64,000 nucleotides of DNA from Celeribacter baekdonensis (lineage in GTDB: Bacteria > Pseudomonadota > Alphaproteobacteria > Rhodobacterales > Rhodobacteraceae), in the NCBI RefSeq assembly GCF_900102315.1, contig NZ_FNBL01000007.1:62001-126000 (forward strand), read 5' to 3'. Both the position numbers and the translations under genes were made by a program. Position 1 is the stretch's first letter; every line of letters begins with the position of its first letter. Under the pieces are notes generated by a model. That model saw only the letters and a list, made by a program, of their open reading frames with translations, was not told the DNA's origin and ran no database searches. Shown here one piece after another: positions 63,199-64,000 of the stretch.

Positions 63199-64000
63199 AT
63201 GAACCAACCAAATCTTCAGTTCCGTGGCGGACTGGGCATGGCATTTTTGCCACCCGTCTTATTTCTCATCTCTTGTTTTCTCTATTTCGTCGTCTTCAAA
63301 GCTTTTGACATGACAGCCTTGGCCATGGGCGGCTTTGTGTCGCTGCTGATCGGCGCACTTTTTGCAACGAACTATAAAGAGTTCTGGACGCAGGTTATGA
63401 AAGGCATCAGCAGCGAAAGCGCGGTTGCCATTGTCGTGATCCTGTTCATGGTGGGCATGATTTCAGCCCTGATCAAGGCAACGAGCGTCGCCTCAGGATT
63501 TGTTTGGCTGGCACAGGAAGTCGGCCTGAACACTGGATATTACACGGTCTTCGTTTTTATGGCGGTTAGCCTGATTGCTATGGCAACGGGTTCGTCTATC
63601 GGTACGATGTTTACAGCCTTCCCGATCTTTTATGCTGCGGGTTTGGCTATTGGTGCTGCCCCAGGCCCGCTTGCGGGTGCAATCCTGTCGGCGGCCATTC
63701 TGGGTGACAACATTGCCCCAATTTCTGATACCACCATCATTTCGTCATCCAGCCAGCGCTTTCGGTCGAAAGATGATGTCGCCGATGTTGGGGGCGTGGT
63801 CAGACACCGCGCACGCTATGCCTTGTTGTCGGCTGCGATCTCAGCTGTGTTCTTTTTGGTTGTCGGCATGTCGGCGGCACACAATACAGATGTAGCAGTC
63901 TTCTCTGCCACAGCTTCGCCACTGCCGCTGCTGATGTTGATCCCTGTCGCAATCATGCTGATCGTCGCAATGGTGTCCCGCAACATTTTCTTGGCGGTCA
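63199..64000 (+). CDS. NhaC-family Na+/H+ antiporter-like transporter (cut by window edge)
   Basis: 267 visible residues of a polytopic membrane protein that continues past the window. GDNIAPISDTT is the NhaC-family signature, and ATGSSIGTMFTAFPI matches the same family. Many NhaC-type proteins exchange organic substrates (malate/lactate, amino acids) with cations, so this could import the substrate handled by the RidA and VOC proteins. AAGGAGG with ideal spacing fixes the ATG at 63199. Confidence 0.9.
   Translation, partial: MNQPNLQFRGGLGMAFLPPVLFLISCFLYFVVFKAFDMTALAMGGFVSLLIGALFATNYKEFWTQVMKGISSESAVAIVVILFMVGMISALIKATSVASGFVWLAQEVGLNTGYYTVFVFMAVSLIAMATGSSIGTMFTAFPIFYAAGLAIGAAPGPLAGAILSAAILGDNIAPISDTTIISSSSQRFRSKDDVADVGGVVRHRARYALLSAAISAVFFLVVGMSAAHNTDVAVFSATASPLPLLMLIPVAIMLIVAMVSRNIFLAV

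Noticed and set aside
1-64000. tRNA, rRNA, CRISPR array or prophage
   Set aside because: I looked for T-loop (GGTTCRA) contexts with acceptor stems, regularly spaced palindromic repeats and phage structural genes, and found none that held up. A covariance or CRISPR search was not possible here.

Overview
The window is GC-rich, densely packed chromosomal DNA from an alphaproteobacterium, most likely a Rhodobacterales (Roseobacter-group) bacterium. This rests on gene content and protein character: a GcrA cell-cycle regulator, a SPOR-domain envelope protein, MeaB and PrpE of propionyl-CoA metabolism, NAD(P)H nitrite reductase NirBD, a MaeB malic enzyme, two DUF6455 proteins and a b561-YceI fusion. 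The species is not identified. No rRNA, tRNA, CRISPR array or intact insertion sequence was recognised.

Layout. 1-1.7 kb: a cut-off sulfotransferase and a membrane protein with a degenerate M48-like region. 1.7-8 kb (minus): a SPOR protein, then a tightly coupled nucleoside-salvage operon cdd-deoA-deoB-add-upp with 4-8 base overlaps. 8-13 kb: maeB and prpE, each followed by a terminator; prpE has TTTGCAAA-type sites upstream. 13-16 kb: a cytoplasmic hybrid histidine kinase overlapping an NtrC-type regulator that lacks GAFTGA. 16-21 kb: nadK, glyA, DUF817, small membrane and lipoprotein genes. 21-25 kb: lepA between two AT-rich inserts (a possible GNAT-like/acidic-protein pair, and a HAD phosphatase). 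25-33 kb: mixed housekeeping genes, including a sirtuin with a desuccinylase signature, a low-molecular-weight phosphatase, copper-handling proteins, rpmB and meaB. 33-46 kb: hrpB, nirBD, trkH, gnd, a Nudix gene, a phosphate transporter, argF and argD. 46-54 kb: a trypsin-like protease, two ABC-2 permeases and one ATPase around gcrA, a three-hairpin RNA candidate, YceI and b561-YceI, and a FadL-type porin. 54.6-59.5 kb: rimO, an AT-rich trypsin-like peptidase, rhodanese, DUF393, IMPACT, DUF4405 and a DUF6455 pair with a perfect FNR-type box upstream. 59.7-64 kb: an IS5-type transposase remnant, an acquired alpha/beta hydrolase, and a LysR-RidA-VOC-NhaC cluster that runs off the end.

The most unusual pattern is structural. 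About a dozen short tandem duplications (10-26 bases, 2-4 copies) occur in the 64 kb. In eight of them the annotated stop codon of a gene lies inside the repeat (starting at 1581, 15815, 19217, about 20450, 29181, 40161, 43900 and, imperfectly, 46347). The other main candidates for follow-up are the structured RNA at 48917-49056, the regulator without GAFTGA, and the AT-rich two-gene cassette at 21.2-22.0 kb.
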